Numbered from the stretch's first letter, positions 8,346 through 17,676 are shown. The stretch is 64,000 bases of DNA from CAZJAT01 sp964544145 (GCA_964544145.1 CAZJAT010000002.1:33358-97357), one strand, 5' to 3'. Translations and numbers: made by a program. The notes: a model not told the origin generated them from the sequence alone.

Positions 8346-9371
8346 ATGAAGAAAATATTTATATTTACAGTTATTACAGTATTTATCATTGCTGTGCAAG
8401 GGGATACCATATTCCCCGGCATGTATGGGGATTCATTGATTGATTCCATAATAAAATATTATAAATCCTATTCAAATCTGGGATATGATGATGGCAGGGA
8501 TGTGCTGTATGGCGAGATTGACAATCACAGCAATTATCTTACATGTGTATATACGGGATATGAAATTTATCTTAATCCATCTGCAGATCCCAGCAGTGAT
8601 GCATATAACAAGGGCATTAATTGTGAGCATACATGGCCCCAGAGTTTTGGAGCTGATGGTATAGCCAAGGGAGATCTTCATCACCTATATCCAACTGAAA
8701 TTGATGTAAACTCAGCCAGGGGAAATTTACCATTTGCTGAAATCAATGACAATAACACAGACACATGGTATATAAATAATGTGAGTACAACAACAAAGCC
8801 AACGAATAACATTGATGAATACAGCGAAAGAGATGTAAATGTTGCCTTTGAGCCGAGGGAAGACCATAAGGGAAATGTATCCAGGTCAATGTTTTATTTT
8901 TACACAATGTATAGCGCTCAGTATCAGGCAGTTGATTCTGATGAAAGTTTCTGGAATGGCCAGAAGGATGATTTATTTGACTGGCATTATTTGGATATTG
9001 TAGATGCTGCCGAGATACAGAGAACTAATGATATTGCAATTTATCAGGAGAATAAACCAAATCCATTTGTATTAGATACAACATTAATCAGAAGAGCCTA
9101 TTACCCGCATCTTGTCGGGATTATTGATGCAGTGAAGAAAGCAGATATAATTCTAGAAAATAATATATTATGTATGAATGTATTTTCTCATTCATTTCCT
9201 ATTATAAGCATAGACATATGTGACATTACAGGAAGAGTGGTTTATAGTAATGAATATAATGATTATTATGTTTCAATAAGAAACAGTGAATTCCCTTCAG
9301 CAGGCAGATTCTATGTTTCAGTAAAAACGGGAGCAGAAACAGCAGGCAGATTCATAACAATTATTAAGTAA
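8346..9371 (+). CDS. Secreted endonuclease I with C-terminal sorting-like domain
   Basis: A 341-residue exported nuclease. A signal peptide (about residues 1-19, MKKIFIFTVITVFIIAVQG) is followed by the endonuclease I / EndA fold: NCEHTWPQSFG and KGDLHHLYPTEIDVNSARGN are the beta-beta-alpha-metal active-site motifs with the general-base and metal-binding His and Asn. It would degrade extracellular DNA or RNA. The last ~75 residues (ICDITGRVVYSNEYNDYYVSI...AGRFYVSVKTG...RFITIIK) resemble the type A sorting domain used by type IX secretion in Bacteroidetes-related bacteria. Same C-terminal style as the 1295-residue protein at 32.5 kb. Confidence 0.88.
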   Translation: MKKIFIFTVITVFIIAVQGDTIFPGMYGDSLIDSIIKYYKSYSNLGYDDGRDVLYGEIDNHSNYLTCVYTGYEIYLNPSADPSSDAYNKGINCEHTWPQSFGADGIAKGDLHHLYPTEIDVNSARGNLPFAEINDNNTDTWYINNVSTTTKPTNNIDEYSERDVNVAFEPREDHKGNVSRSMFYFYTMYSAQYQAVDSDESFWNGQKDDLFDWHYLDIVDAAEIQRTNDIAIYQENKPNPFVLDTTLIRRAYYPHLVGIIDAVKKADIILENNILCMNVFSHSFPIISIDICDITGRVVYSNEYNDYYVSIRNSEFPSAGRFYVSVKTGAETAGRFITIIK

Positions 9372-9428
9372 AAGCATACTTTAACATTGACAATAAGAAA
9401 GAGTTTATAAAAATAATATTTTGACACA

Positions 9429-9457
9429 TTGACAAAAGATTTTTTACTTTTTATTAT
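9429..9457 (+). promoter_or_regulatory. Promoter of the STAS-like gene
   Basis: TTGACA (9429-9434), 17-base spacer, TATTAT (9452-9457). A second TTGACA lies exactly 8 bases upstream (9421), the same 8-base spacing seen in the inverted-repeat elements, but no inverted partner is present here. AAGGAG precedes the ATG at 9478. Confidence 0.55.
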
Positions 9458-9477
9458 ATAATGAATAAGGAGTTGCC

Positions 9478-9843
9478 ATGTCAGAAGCAAAATTTATTAC
9501 GCATAAAGAAAAACAGATACTTTATCTGAATGTGCAGGATGTTCAATCAGTGGATGAGAGTCTACTGAGATTTGATGATGCAAGGGATATTATAATTCTT
9601 CAACCTGAGAAATCGGTGCTTTTGCTTACTGACGTAAGGGATGCCCATTACAATAGAGAGGCAACCAATCATTTGAAAGAGTTCTCCACGCAAATATCAC
9701 CCTATGTAAAGGCTAGTGCAGCTGTCGGTGTGAGCGGTATTAAGAGAATAATACTGCAATCTCTGATTAGAATTTCGGGCAGACAGATAAAGATGTTTGA
9801 TGACATAGAAGATGCAAAGGATTGGCTGGTTTCACAGGGTTAA
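9478..9843 (+). CDS. STAS/SpoIIAA-like small protein
   Basis: A 121-residue soluble protein. The alternating beta-alpha pattern (KSVLLLTDVRDAHYN, ASAAVGVSGIKRIILQSL, GRQIKMFDDIEDAKDWLVSQ) resembles the STAS/SEC14-like SpoIIAA family found in many bacteria, with the C-terminal FDDIEDAKDWL typical of those proteins. No phosphorylatable-serine context can be assigned. It has its own TTGACA-17-TATTAT promoter and a good AAGGAG ribosome site. The downstream receptor gene has a separate promoter, so a functional link is not shown. Fold assignment is by pattern only. Confidence 0.6.
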   Translation: MSEAKFITHKEKQILYLNVQDVQSVDESLLRFDDARDIIILQPEKSVLLLTDVRDAHYNREATNHLKEFSTQISPYVKASAAVGVSGIKRIILQSLIRISGRQIKMFDDIEDAKDWLVSQG

Positions 9844-9848
9844 CATTC

Positions 9849-9877
9849 TTTACTTAAATATCAATTGAGTGTACAAT
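9849..9877 (+). promoter_or_regulatory. Leaderless-type promoter of the TonB receptor gene
   Basis: TTTACT (9849-9854), 17-base spacer, TACAAT (9872-9877), then 9 bases to the ATG at 9887. Weaker -35 than the others. Confidence 0.45.
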
Positions 9878-9886
9878 TCCCGATAT

Positions 9887-12109
9887 ATGAAAAATAGTAG
9901 CATTATCATAATTAGTATACTGATGCCCATCTATTTCTTCTCCTCTGTATTGGGAGGCAGCATAAAAGATGCGGAGAATAGCAAGCGCATTCCTTTTGTA
10001 AATGTTTATATCAGAGACATTATGAAAGGAGATATGGCGGATTCAAACGGATATTTTCAGATTGATGATATTGAAGAGGGTTCATACACATTGATTGCGC
10101 GGCTTATTGGATATAAGGAATTAGAATGGGAATTTGATATTTTGAAGGGAGAGAGTAAATACATTGAATTATTCCTTGAAAAGGAAGCTTTGGAGATAGA
10201 AGGAGTAAATGTAACAACAGAGAGATCTGATTTCAAGCATAATATTTCAATATCAAAGAGAACCTATTCAAAAAAAGATTTAGCTAAAAATCCTGCAGTA
10301 GTTCAATCGGATATAATGAAATCATTCCAAATGCTGCCTTCTGTCACTGCTGCAAGTGATTTTTCATCTGCTCTGTATGTTAGAGGTGGTGCACCTGATC
10401 AGAATTTAATACTTTATGACCGTGCTCCTGTATTCAACCCCTTTCATCTGGGGGGTATGTTTTCCACTTTTGATGTAAGTGTTATTGAATCAGCATCATT
10501 TTATGCAGGGGGATATAATGCGCAATATGGAAACAGGATATCATCTGTTATTGATATAAAAACAATTATACCCGAAGAAAAACCATTTACTGCCAATTAT
10601 GATATATCACTGCTCAGCGCATCAATGTCTGTTGGGTGCAATCCTGTTAAGGGTTTATCCTTTTTTGTTCAGGGAAGACGCACCTATTTTGATAAAATGC
10701 TTGAGCTTATTGATGAATATTTCCCATACTATTTTTATGATATCACCTCTAAGGTGAATTACAGAATATCGGATAATACCAATGCCTCATTTATGTATTT
10801 TATTGACAGGGATATTATTGATTTATCACTTGGAGATACATTGGATCTCTTTGATGATGCATGGGGAAACAGGGTATATTCATTCAATCTGTCACATTTC
10901 TTTCCTTGGGAAGGGCGCCTGAATGCCAGTGTATATTATTCACAATACAGCAATGAGCTCAATCTCCTTGATATGATAAGGATGTATACAGGCGTAGAGG
11001 AAAAGGGCGGCAAGATCCAATATACTCAAGACATCGGTGATATTGAACTCAACAATGGATTCGAACTATATGAAGATAAATTTGACTATCATATTGTTGT
11101 GAATGATTCAGATTCACTATTTAATATACAAGATTCTCCATATTATGGTGCTGCATATGTGAATGCATTATGGTCATTTAATGAATCAATGATAATAGAC
11201 GGCGGCCTTAGGTGTGAAAAATATGAATATTTCAGACCACTATATCTTTCTCCGAGGATCAATATGAAGTTTTTTGTGGATAATGAATCAGCATTTAGCA
11301 TCAGTTATGGATATTATAGACAATTTATTACATCTGTTAAACAGGAAACAAATGATTTCTCCTCTGTATTTGGCGAGATGTGGATGCCTGTGTATGAATA
11401 TTATCATCCTCAAACGCTGAGACAGGTAATATTGGGTTTTGAACATTGGTTTACAGCATCACTTTTTGTATCAGTAGAAGCATACAATAAGAATTATGAC
11501 AATCTTGTTCATTCCTCTCTTATTGATCTTATTATTAATATGGATGACCCCAAACATGCTTTTAATGAGACAATAGGTCAAAGCAGGGGTATAGAGGTTC
11601 TGTTGAAGAAAACATCAGGTGCATTATCAGGATGGATAGGTTATGCATTCTCAATAACAGAATTTTTGAAAGACAGCACTTATGTATTAACATACTATGA
11701 CAAAACACACACGCTAAATGCCAATCTCTTCTATGAATTGCCATGGGGTCTGTCTGCATCAACATCCCTTGTTTTCTCATCCGGGTCACCATATACATCT
11801 GTTACTGGAAAATATAAGAGTTATTCTATTGACCATTTAACGGGTGAAATAGATGGATATTCATGGAGCGAGATTTATTCGGATTACAATGCAGCTCGTT
11901 TTCCCCCATACTTCAGGTGGGATCTTGGTCTGAGTAAAAAATTCAATATTGGTCCATTTCATAATAAAATTACACTCAGTATAATCAATATTACCAATTA
12001 TAAAAATATCTTTTTCTACTATTATAATCATGAAGTATCGCCATCTGAGAGATATGAATTTAATATGCTTCCATTCCTTCCATCAGTAGGAGTAAGCGGT
12101 GAATTTTAG
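9887..12109 (+). CDS. TonB-dependent outer-membrane receptor with N-terminal regulatory-like domain
   Basis: A 740-residue receptor. A signal peptide (MKNSSIIIISILMPIYFFSS) is followed by a carboxypeptidase-D-like beta-sandwich at about residues 25-100 (VNVYIRDIMKGDMADSNGYFQI), a plug domain at about 125-230 (LPSVTAASDFSSALYVRGGAPDQNLILYDRAPVF, GGYNAQYGNRISSVIDI) and a long barrel. The layout is that of Bacteroidetes-type TonB-linked receptors; the substrate is unknown. A GTG at 9869 is in frame, but the ATG at 9887 begins directly with the signal peptide and follows a promoter. No TonB/ExbBD genes are in the window. The last 11 bases overlap the next gene. Confidence 0.88.
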   Translation: MKNSSIIIISILMPIYFFSSVLGGSIKDAENSKRIPFVNVYIRDIMKGDMADSNGYFQIDDIEEGSYTLIARLIGYKELEWEFDILKGESKYIELFLEKEALEIEGVNVTTERSDFKHNISISKRTYSKKDLAKNPAVVQSDIMKSFQMLPSVTAASDFSSALYVRGGAPDQNLILYDRAPVFNPFHLGGMFSTFDVSVIESASFYAGGYNAQYGNRISSVIDIKTIIPEEKPFTANYDISLLSASMSVGCNPVKGLSFFVQGRRTYFDKMLELIDEYFPYYFYDITSKVNYRISDNTNASFMYFIDRDIIDLSLGDTLDLFDDAWGNRVYSFNLSHFFPWEGRLNASVYYSQYSNELNLLDMIRMYTGVEEKGGKIQYTQDIGDIELNNGFELYEDKFDYHIVVNDSDSLFNIQDSPYYGAAYVNALWSFNESMIIDGGLRCEKYEYFRPLYLSPRINMKFFVDNESAFSISYGYYRQFITSVKQETNDFSSVFGEMWMPVYEYYHPQTLRQVILGFEHWFTASLFVSVEAYNKNYDNLVHSSLIDLIINMDDPKHAFNETIGQSRGIEVLLKKTSGALSGWIGYAFSITEFLKDSTYVLTYYDKTHTLNANLFYELPWGLSASTSLVFSSGSPYTSVTGKYKSYSIDHLTGEIDGYSWSEIYSDYNAARFPPYFRWDLGLSKKFNIGPFHNKITLSIINITNYKNIFFYYYNHEVSPSERYEFNMLPFLPSVGVSGEF

Positions 12110-12785
12110 ATTAAGACTTATATTAATACTTATTATTGTGTTGGTTTCGTGTACAATAAATCAATATTCATCTATATATAAGGGGATTAATCTCTTTGCT
12201 TTATTCAATGATAGGAGTGATCATCAAATTATTATTGTTGATTCTATAGCTGGTATTGGAACAGGCACAGAATCTGCATTTGCAGTATCCGGGGCAGAGG
12301 TTTATGTAAATGGTCAGAATATTCCCTTTATTGACAGTCTGGGTTATTATGGATTCAATGAGCATATAGGATATGGAGATACCTATATATTACAATTGTA
12401 TTATAATGGTGATACAATAATAGATACAACATTTATTCCTGATTCCATGTATCTATATTATCCGGTCAGTCATATGCCAATGCATTTGGATACACAATCA
12501 TTTGCAATGTGGTCCGGTAAAAATATGATATTTATGATTGATATAAGGGAATCCGGTAATGACTCATTCTCAACCATTAGTATGTATCAATTCTTTGATA
12601 CAATTATGCCTTTATTCCCTTACTCAAGTTTTCTTGATTCGGGTGTTTATTATGATTTCATATGTACAGCAATGGATATTAATTATCTTGAATATCTTTT
12701 TGGTGATAATGAAATGGAAAATAACAGGGGTGTATTTGGTTCCTTTGTCTCTGCAATGGCAGAATCCATATTGATTATTAAGTAA
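12099..12785 (+). CDS. Lipoprotein partner of the TonB receptor (DUF4249-like?)
   Basis: A 228-residue protein with a lipoprotein signal (LILILIIVLVSC, Cys near 18). The remaining sequence is beta-rich, with an early segment about a protein-decorated element (AVSGAEVYVNGQNIPFIDSLGYYGF) like the N-terminal Ig-like fold of DUF4249 lipoproteins, which commonly follow this kind of receptor in Bacteroidetes. It is shorter than most of them, so the family call is tentative. It starts with GTG inside the receptor's 3' end, with TAGGAG at proper distance, so the two are translated together and probably act together at the cell surface. Confidence 0.6.
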   Translation: MNFRLRLILILIIVLVSCTINQYSSIYKGINLFALFNDRSDHQIIIVDSIAGIGTGTESAFAVSGAEVYVNGQNIPFIDSLGYYGFNEHIGYGDTYILQLYYNGDTIIDTTFIPDSMYLYYPVSHMPMHLDTQSFAMWSGKNMIFMIDIRESGNDSFSTISMYQFFDTIMPLFPYSSFLDSGVYYDFICTAMDINYLEYLFGDNEMENNRGVFGSFVSAMAESILIIK

Positions 12786-12789
12786 GGAT

Positions 12790-14490
12790 CTATTGTCCAA
12801 GGTGAACAGTGATTCTATTGTCTTCCAAATCCTTTAATACAAAAACAGAATCCTTTGTATGCCTAATATAAAGGTGTATTGTGCCCATTTGAGGATCCGG
12901 AATATTATATACTGTGTTTGAATCTGAAATAAATCTCCAATCCAAACCGCTAAAATCATCACTAACAGAAAGCTTTATCTCGTTTTCACCAATATATGAT
13001 TTTGAATATGCAGGCGGGACTACATCATTTGCCAGAATGAATGACTGCAGATAATGAGAATATACGGTATCATTTTCAGATAATGTCTTTATATATCTGA
13101 ATTTATCATTATGTTTCATATACATTGCCTCACCAGTTTTGCCGGTAAATATATAAGCAATTGTATTGTCTAAATATGATTTGTTAAGCTGATACTCATA
13201 TAATGGTGAATGAATCTGCAGATCTTCAATTTCAATATCTTTTGTATTAAATAATGAATACAAATCTGATAGATATTCGAGTCTTATGTTTGAATCTATT
13301 ATTTGCGGATGATTACTGTCAATGTATAAGAAATCATATTGTACATCTACATTGTTTATGGAAAAGGGTGATTTCAATGTTTCTTTTGTATTAAAAATGT
13401 AATACAAATGATTTTTATTATGTTTTTCAAAATGCTTGTGTTCCGGAATTTGCTCCTTTGGGAACGAAACAACCAATTTGCCATTTATCATATATATACG
13501 CGCATGCTCATCATGTTTTTTGTATGGTTTTTCTGCATCAATAGCTAGTGTTGCAATACTGCGATTCCCATTGAAATCAACGCATACTATTGTTATAACA
13601 GTATCGCGTTCGGAATCAAGCGGTCTCATTGGACTACTGGCAAACCATTTGATTGCAGCATGCGGATTAAATATATAATTATTGTCTTTTTCATCCAAAT
13701 CAGATCGAAACTGCTGTGCTGATATGCTGCTCATAGCAAAGCTTGCGGAATCAATATTAAATGAAAAAATATGATTTTTGCTTGAATATATATCAATGCT
13801 TTTAACAAATAATCTTGCAGTTTCCGACAGCTGTCTATCCAATATGATAGGATAAATGTAGAATGTACCCTCAATGTTGACTGAAGGAAAATTATAGTAT
13901 GCATTTGATATGTGTTTACCCTGCATTTTTGCTATATCATGGTATCCATCAATGATTGTGCTGTCATCGGCGGGTTCAATGATAATTGTATTAATTTCAG
14001 GATGAACAATGTCTTCGACCGGGCAGATGCTGTATGGGCTTATGGGATTATTCTTCATTGACCTAATCTCAAAGTGCAGATGAGGTATAATGGTTCCAGA
14101 CCTGCCTGTATATGCGATAATGTCACCCTGTTTAATATTTATTGTATTGGGTAATGGATACAAAACTTGTCTGTATACATCTCTACTTAATTGAGATTCG
14201 ATGTTTGAAGAAAAACCATTGAGATGTCCGAACACATAAATATGATTTTGACTCTGTAGGAATATTGCTTTCCCATAACCGAGAAAATCCTGTTTAATAT
14301 ATGAAATATAACCATCTTCAGGCGCATAAACAGGTAAACCAATCATGGCATTTGTAGATATGTCTATACCTGTGTGAAGATGGTTGCCACGGAATTCACA
14401 AAATGATCCTGATATCTTCTCAGAATCAAGTGGAAATGTAATGGCATATTGATACAAAAAAATTATTGCTGCAATAAAAAGCAATGCCAA
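12790..14490 (-). CDS. M23-family (LytM-like) metallopeptidase, exported
   Basis: A 566-residue protein with one N-terminal hydrophobic segment (about residues 1-18), then an M23 domain: HLHTGIDIS supplies the first zinc His and Asp, VFGHLN the next strand and HLHFEIRS the catalytic and zinc His pair, all spaced as in active LytM endopeptidases. It would cut peptide cross-links in the wall. Residues about 180-566 are several beta-sandwich-like segments with no family I recognise (e.g. PPAYSKSYIGENEIKLSVSDDFSGLDW). Starts at TTG inside the prmA 3' end (28-base overlap). Confidence 0.82.
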   Translation of the reverse strand: MALLFIAAIIFLYQYAITFPLDSEKISGSFCEFRGNHLHTGIDISTNAMIGLPVYAPEDGYISYIKQDFLGYGKAIFLQSQNHIYVFGHLNGFSSNIESQLSRDVYRQVLYPLPNTINIKQGDIIAYTGRSGTIIPHLHFEIRSMKNNPISPYSICPVEDIVHPEINTIIIEPADDSTIIDGYHDIAKMQGKHISNAYYNFPSVNIEGTFYIYPIILDRQLSETARLFVKSIDIYSSKNHIFSFNIDSASFAMSSISAQQFRSDLDEKDNNYIFNPHAAIKWFASSPMRPLDSERDTVITIVCVDFNGNRSIATLAIDAEKPYKKHDEHARIYMINGKLVVSFPKEQIPEHKHFEKHNKNHLYYIFNTKETLKSPFSINNVDVQYDFLYIDSNHPQIIDSNIRLEYLSDLYSLFNTKDIEIEDLQIHSPLYEYQLNKSYLDNTIAYIFTGKTGEAMYMKHNDKFRYIKTLSENDTVYSHYLQSFILANDVVPPAYSKSYIGENEIKLSVSDDFSGLDWRFISDSNTVYNIPDPQMGTIHLYIRHTKDSVFVLKDLEDNRITVHLGQ

Positions 14491-15281
14491 TCGTTTAATG
14501 TCATCTTCTCCTTTATATTGTATTTATTATCTAATACAAAATTACCTATATCCTCTGCATCTGTAAAGCCGGACAGTATTAATATGCTGTTTTTATCAAT
14601 ATAATCAGACACATGCTCAAAGAATGGTTTAAAATTCTGTGGCAGCATGTTGAGCAATAATATATCAAATGATATATCCCTGATTGTGTCAATATTACCG
14701 ATAATAGTTGATATATGTGTGCATTTATTGAGGGCATTGTTTTCAATGCATGAATAGTATGAATGTTCATCATTATCCAGTGCCGTAATATCTGTACTGC
14801 CGTATAATTCAGCTGCAATGGATAATATACATGAGCCGCAGCCTATATCCAATACGGATTTTCCCCTGAAATCAATTGTATTCATCATATTAAGCATCAA
14901 GCGAGTTGTTTCATGTGACCCTGTTCCAAATGATATGCCAGGATTGATGATTAATGGGTATTTATCCTGATAATCCTCTATATGATTGGGTATTACAGTA
15001 AAATGATCCGTATAAACGGGTTTTGTCTGTTTCGTATAGTTAAGGAGATATTCGCTTTCATTGACAGTATGTGTGTATATGTGAATGGAATTGTTTGAAT
15101 GCAGAACATCCAATACGATTTGAGGTATATTTTCATGTATATCTGTATAAATATAGAGATAATATTCATTATTTAAACCCATAACTGCATGTCTTATTCC
15201 ATAATCAGAAAGCATATCATCCAATATCATTTCACAATTGGTCTGTAATGAATATTTATGTTCACAATATTTATTATTCAT
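14463..15281 (-). CDS. prmA: Ribosomal protein L11 methyltransferase-like
   Basis: SAM-dependent methyltransferase. NPGISFGTGSHETTRLML, SVLDIGCGSCILSIAAELYG and LLLNMLPQNFKPF match PrmA (the pre-motif GTGxHxTT, SAM-binding glycine loop and the N-x-L-like catalytic region). PrmA trimethylates L11. The 272-residue version starting MNNKYCEHKY is chosen over upstream ATGs (15329, 15305) because a TTGACT-17-TACATT promoter ends 6 bases before this ATG and there is no ribosome site for the longer forms. The N-terminal substrate domain is divergent. Divergent from groES. Confidence 0.82.
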   Translation of the reverse strand: MNNKYCEHKYSLQTNCEMILDDMLSDYGIRHAVMGLNNEYYLYIYTDIHENIPQIVLDVLHSNNSIHIYTHTVNESEYLLNYTKQTKPVYTDHFTVIPNHIEDYQDKYPLIINPGISFGTGSHETTRLMLNMMNTIDFRGKSVLDIGCGSCILSIAAELYGSTDITALDNDEHSYYSCIENNALNKCTHISTIIGNIDTIRDISFDILLLNMLPQNFKPFFEHVSDYIDKNSILILSGFTDAEDIGNFVLDNKYNIKEKMTLNDWHCFLLQQ

Positions 15282-15287
15282 ATTTCT

Positions 15288-15316
15288 AATGTAATTAAAA
15301 GGCATATATAAGTCAA
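15288..15316 (-). promoter_or_regulatory. Leaderless-type promoter of prmA
   Basis: Minus strand TTGACT (15316-15311), 17-base spacer, TACATT (15293-15288), then 6 bases to the ATG at 15281. Back to back with the groES promoter. Confidence 0.55.
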
Positions 15317-15329
15317 TAGAAATAGACAC

Positions 15330-15358
15330 TTGACAAAATTGATATTTGGATTATTTTA
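15330..15358 (+). promoter_or_regulatory. Promoter of groES-groEL
   Basis: TTGACA at 15330-15335 and an AT-rich -10 (TATTTT or ATTTTA) 16-17 bases on. No CIRCE (TTAGCACTC inverted repeat) is visible, so HrcA control is not supported. AGGAGG precedes the groES start. Confidence 0.5.
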
Positions 15359-15412
15359 TTCATACCCAAATGGATAACTATATGAAAATTAATTATTTTA
15401 GGAGGTAAATGT

Positions 15413-15718
15413 ATGACAAAGAAGAGCAAAATAATGCCCTTTGGCGGAAAAATTCTCGTGCAGAGAATTGTGGAGAAAGAGGTTAAAAAAGGCGGAATTA
15501 TTATTCCGGATACAGTCAAAGAAAAACCGCAGCAGGGAAAGATCGTCGAAATATCGGATGATCCATGTTATCAAAGCGGTGCAGAAGTGAAATTCAAGAC
15601 ATGCCTGAGTAAAGGGGACACGATTCTGTTCGGTAAATTTGCAGGTACAGAGATTGAATTTGAAGGTGAAGAATATATAATAATGGATAAAACAGATATC
15701 CTGGCAATAATAAAATAA
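15413..15718 (+). CDS. groES: Co-chaperonin GroES
   Basis: The 101-residue lid of the GroEL folding chamber. GGKILVQRIVEKEVKKGGIIIPDTVKEKPQQGKIVEI contains the mobile loop (GGIIIPDT), and the C-terminal half has the expected VLFGKFAGTEIEFEGEEYIIM. A slightly long N-terminus (TKKSKIMPF) precedes the family start. A strong AGGAGG site lies ahead of the ATG, and groEL follows after 12 bases. One two-gene operon closed by the hairpin at 17381. Confidence 0.97.
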   Translation: MTKKSKIMPFGGKILVQRIVEKEVKKGGIIIPDTVKEKPQQGKIVEISDDPCYQSGAEVKFKTCLSKGDTILFGKFAGTEIEFEGEEYIIMDKTDILAIIK

Positions 15719-15730
15719 CGGAGGTTATAT

Positions 15731-17365
15731 ATGGCAGCCAAAGAAATACTCTATTCAGATGATGCACGTAAAACTATACTTGAGGGTGTAAACAAGCTTG
15801 CTGATGCAGTAAAGGTAACCCTTGGTCCCAAAGGAAGAAACGTAGCAATTGAGAAGAAATTCGGCGCACCGACAATAACAAAGGACGGCGTAACAGTAGC
15901 AAAAGAAATTGAACTTGAAGACCCCTTTGAAAATATGGGTGCACAAATGGTTAAGGAAGTTGCATCAAAGACATCAGATGTAGCAGGTGATGGAACCACA
16001 ACAGCAACAGTATTAGCACAGGCAATTTATAAGGAAGGACTAAAGAATGTCACAGCAGGAAGAAACCCAATGGCAATTAAGAGAGGCATTGATAAGGCAG
16101 TTAACACAGTTGTTGCTGAACTGGCAAAGATGAAAAAGGACACAAAAGATAAAAAGGAAATTGCACAGGTTGCAGCAATCTCTGCCAATAATGACAATGA
16201 AATAGGCGATAAAATTGCGGAAGCAATGGAAAAGGCCGGTAAAGATGGTGTTATTACAGTTGAAGAAGGAAAGACCTTTGCAATAGAATTGGAATTTGTG
16301 GAAGGTATGCAGTTTGATAGAGGATACCTATCTCCATATTTTATAACCAATTCGGACAAGATGGTTGCAGAGCTTGATAAGCCATATATTCTTATTACAG
16401 ACAAGAAAATCTCTAATATGAAAGAATTACTTCCTGTATTGGAAAAGGTTGCTCAGCAGGGCAGACCCCTGATTATTATTGCTGAAGATGTTGAGGGTGA
16501 ACCGCTTGCAACATTAGTCGTGAATAAATTAAGAGGTACATTGCAGGCATGTGCAGTAAAGGCACCCGGATATGGTGACAGGAGAAAAGAAATGCTTCAG
16601 GATATAGCAGTTCTGACAGGCGGCAAAGTAATCTCAGAAGAACAGGGTATGAAACTAGAGTCAGCATCAATAACAGACTTGGGTACATCGAGACAGGTCA
16701 CGATTGACAAGGATAATACAACAATAATCGATGGAAGCGGCAAAAAAGCAGATCTGGATGGCAGAATATCACTGATAAGAAAACAGATTGAAGATACAAC
16801 ATCTGATTATGATAAGGAAAAACTGCAGGAACGTCTTGCCAAATTGGCAGGAGGCGTTGCAGTTATTAATGTAGGCGCAGCAACAGAAGTTGAAATGAAG
16901 GAGAAAAAAGCAAGGGTTGAAGATGCACTTCACGCAACAAAGGCTGCTGTTGAGGAAGGAATTGTCCCAGGTGGCGGAGTTGCATATCTGAGAACATTAA
17001 AAGCACTTGATAAGATTGAATCAGATGATGAAGATGAAAAAATTGGTGTCAAAATCATCAAAAAAGCACTTGAGGCACCCATAAGACAGATCTTAACAAA
17101 TGCAGGGAAAGAGCCTTCAGTCATTCTTAATGATGTTATGAAATCAAAGAAAACAGAAGGTTTCAATGTTGTAAATGACAAGATTGAAGATATGTTTGAA
17201 GCAGGAGTAATTGATCCAACAAAGGTATCAAGAACAGCATTACAGAATGCGGCTTCAATTTCATCTCTTCTTCTGACAACAGAATGTATGATTTCTGATA
17301 AACCTGAAGATGAGAAACCTATGGCTCCTCCCATGCCGGGCGGAGGAATGGGCGGAATGTATTAA
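15731..17365 (+). CDS. groEL: Chaperonin GroEL
   Basis: The 544-residue ATP-driven folding chamber. All signature regions are present: KVTLGPKGRNV and GDGTTTATVLA (ATP site), SANNDNEIG, GTLQACAVKAPGYGDRRKEML, the AAVEEGIVPGGGVAYLR signature and a C-terminal GGM-type tail (GGGMGGMY). Length is normal. A CGGAGG ribosome site lies just upstream. The codon use is slightly more C/G-rich than its neighbours, as is usual for highly expressed genes. Confidence 0.98.
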   Translation: MAAKEILYSDDARKTILEGVNKLADAVKVTLGPKGRNVAIEKKFGAPTITKDGVTVAKEIELEDPFENMGAQMVKEVASKTSDVAGDGTTTATVLAQAIYKEGLKNVTAGRNPMAIKRGIDKAVNTVVAELAKMKKDTKDKKEIAQVAAISANNDNEIGDKIAEAMEKAGKDGVITVEEGKTFAIELEFVEGMQFDRGYLSPYFITNSDKMVAELDKPYILITDKKISNMKELLPVLEKVAQQGRPLIIIAEDVEGEPLATLVVNKLRGTLQACAVKAPGYGDRRKEMLQDIAVLTGGKVISEEQGMKLESASITDLGTSRQVTIDKDNTTIIDGSGKKADLDGRISLIRKQIEDTTSDYDKEKLQERLAKLAGGVAVINVGAATEVEMKEKKARVEDALHATKAAVEEGIVPGGGVAYLRTLKALDKIESDDEDEKIGVKIIKKALEAPIRQILTNAGKEPSVILNDVMKSKKTEGFNVVNDKIEDMFEAGVIDPTKVSRTALQNAASISSLLLTTECMISDKPEDEKPMAPPMPGGGMGGMY

Positions 17366-17380
17366 TACAGGCTCAATAAT

Positions 17381-17406
17381 AAAGAGGGGATTTTTATCCC
17401 CTCTTT
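17381..17406 (+). terminator. Hairpin after groEL
   Basis: AAAGAGGGGAT, loop TTTT, ATCCCCTCTTT: an 11-bp perfect stem 16 bases after the groEL stop. The trailing sequence is T-poor (CTATAGG), so it may end transcription only partly or act as a processing/stability element, letting some transcripts enter the zinc-ribbon gene. Confidence 0.7.
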
Positions 17407-17421
17407 CTATAGGAAAGTAAT

Positions 17422-17673
17422 ATGCCAACATATGATTATAAATGTAAGAAATGCAGTAATACATTCGAGATATTTCATAAAATGTCAGAATCTCCCAAAA
17501 TCAAATGTCCAAAATGCGGCAGTATAGCAGAACGGATATTATCATATAACAGCAATATCATATTTAAGGGAGAGGGTTTTTATGTTAATGATTATAAGAA
17601 AAAAGATCAATCCAAGAAGACTGAAGTAATTGATAAAACAAAAGAAAATAAATGCAGTAATTGCAAGAAATGA
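17422..17673 (+). CDS. FmdB-type zinc-ribbon protein
   Basis: An 83-residue protein beginning MPTYDYKCKKCSNTFEIFHKMSE, the FmdB/CxxC_CXXC_SSSS regulatory-protein start. CKKC and CPKCG make one zinc ribbon in residues 7-35, and a second CSNCKK occurs at the very C-terminus, after a lysine-rich linker. Function is unknown; the family was first tied to formamidase/amidase regulation. GGAAAG is a weak ribosome site, and no promoter is obvious, so read-through from groEL is likely. Its stop is 3 bases from the convergent mnmG stop. Confidence 0.85.
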   Translation: MPTYDYKCKKCSNTFEIFHKMSESPKIKCPKCGSIAERILSYNSNIIFKGEGFYVNDYKKKDQSKKTEVIDKTKENKCSNCKK

Positions 17674-17676
17674 TCA

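Noticed and set aside
8223..8399. 59-codon N-terminal extension of the radical SAM protein
   Set aside because: It would be read through the palindrome and the promoter; the family starts at the MKYKYIFGPVPSRR region.
9421..9434. TTGACACATTGACA as another arm of the inverted-repeat elements
   Set aside because: The 8-base spacing is the same but no inverted partner or GC-rich tip is present within 300 bp; kept only as a promoter feature.
15300..15412. CIRCE element before groES
   Set aside because: No TTAGCACTC-like inverted repeat is present.
15751..16404. Open frames on the minus strand within groEL, and similar antisense frames elsewhere
   Set aside because: They are shadows of strongly conserved coding sequence, with no ribosome site or family match.
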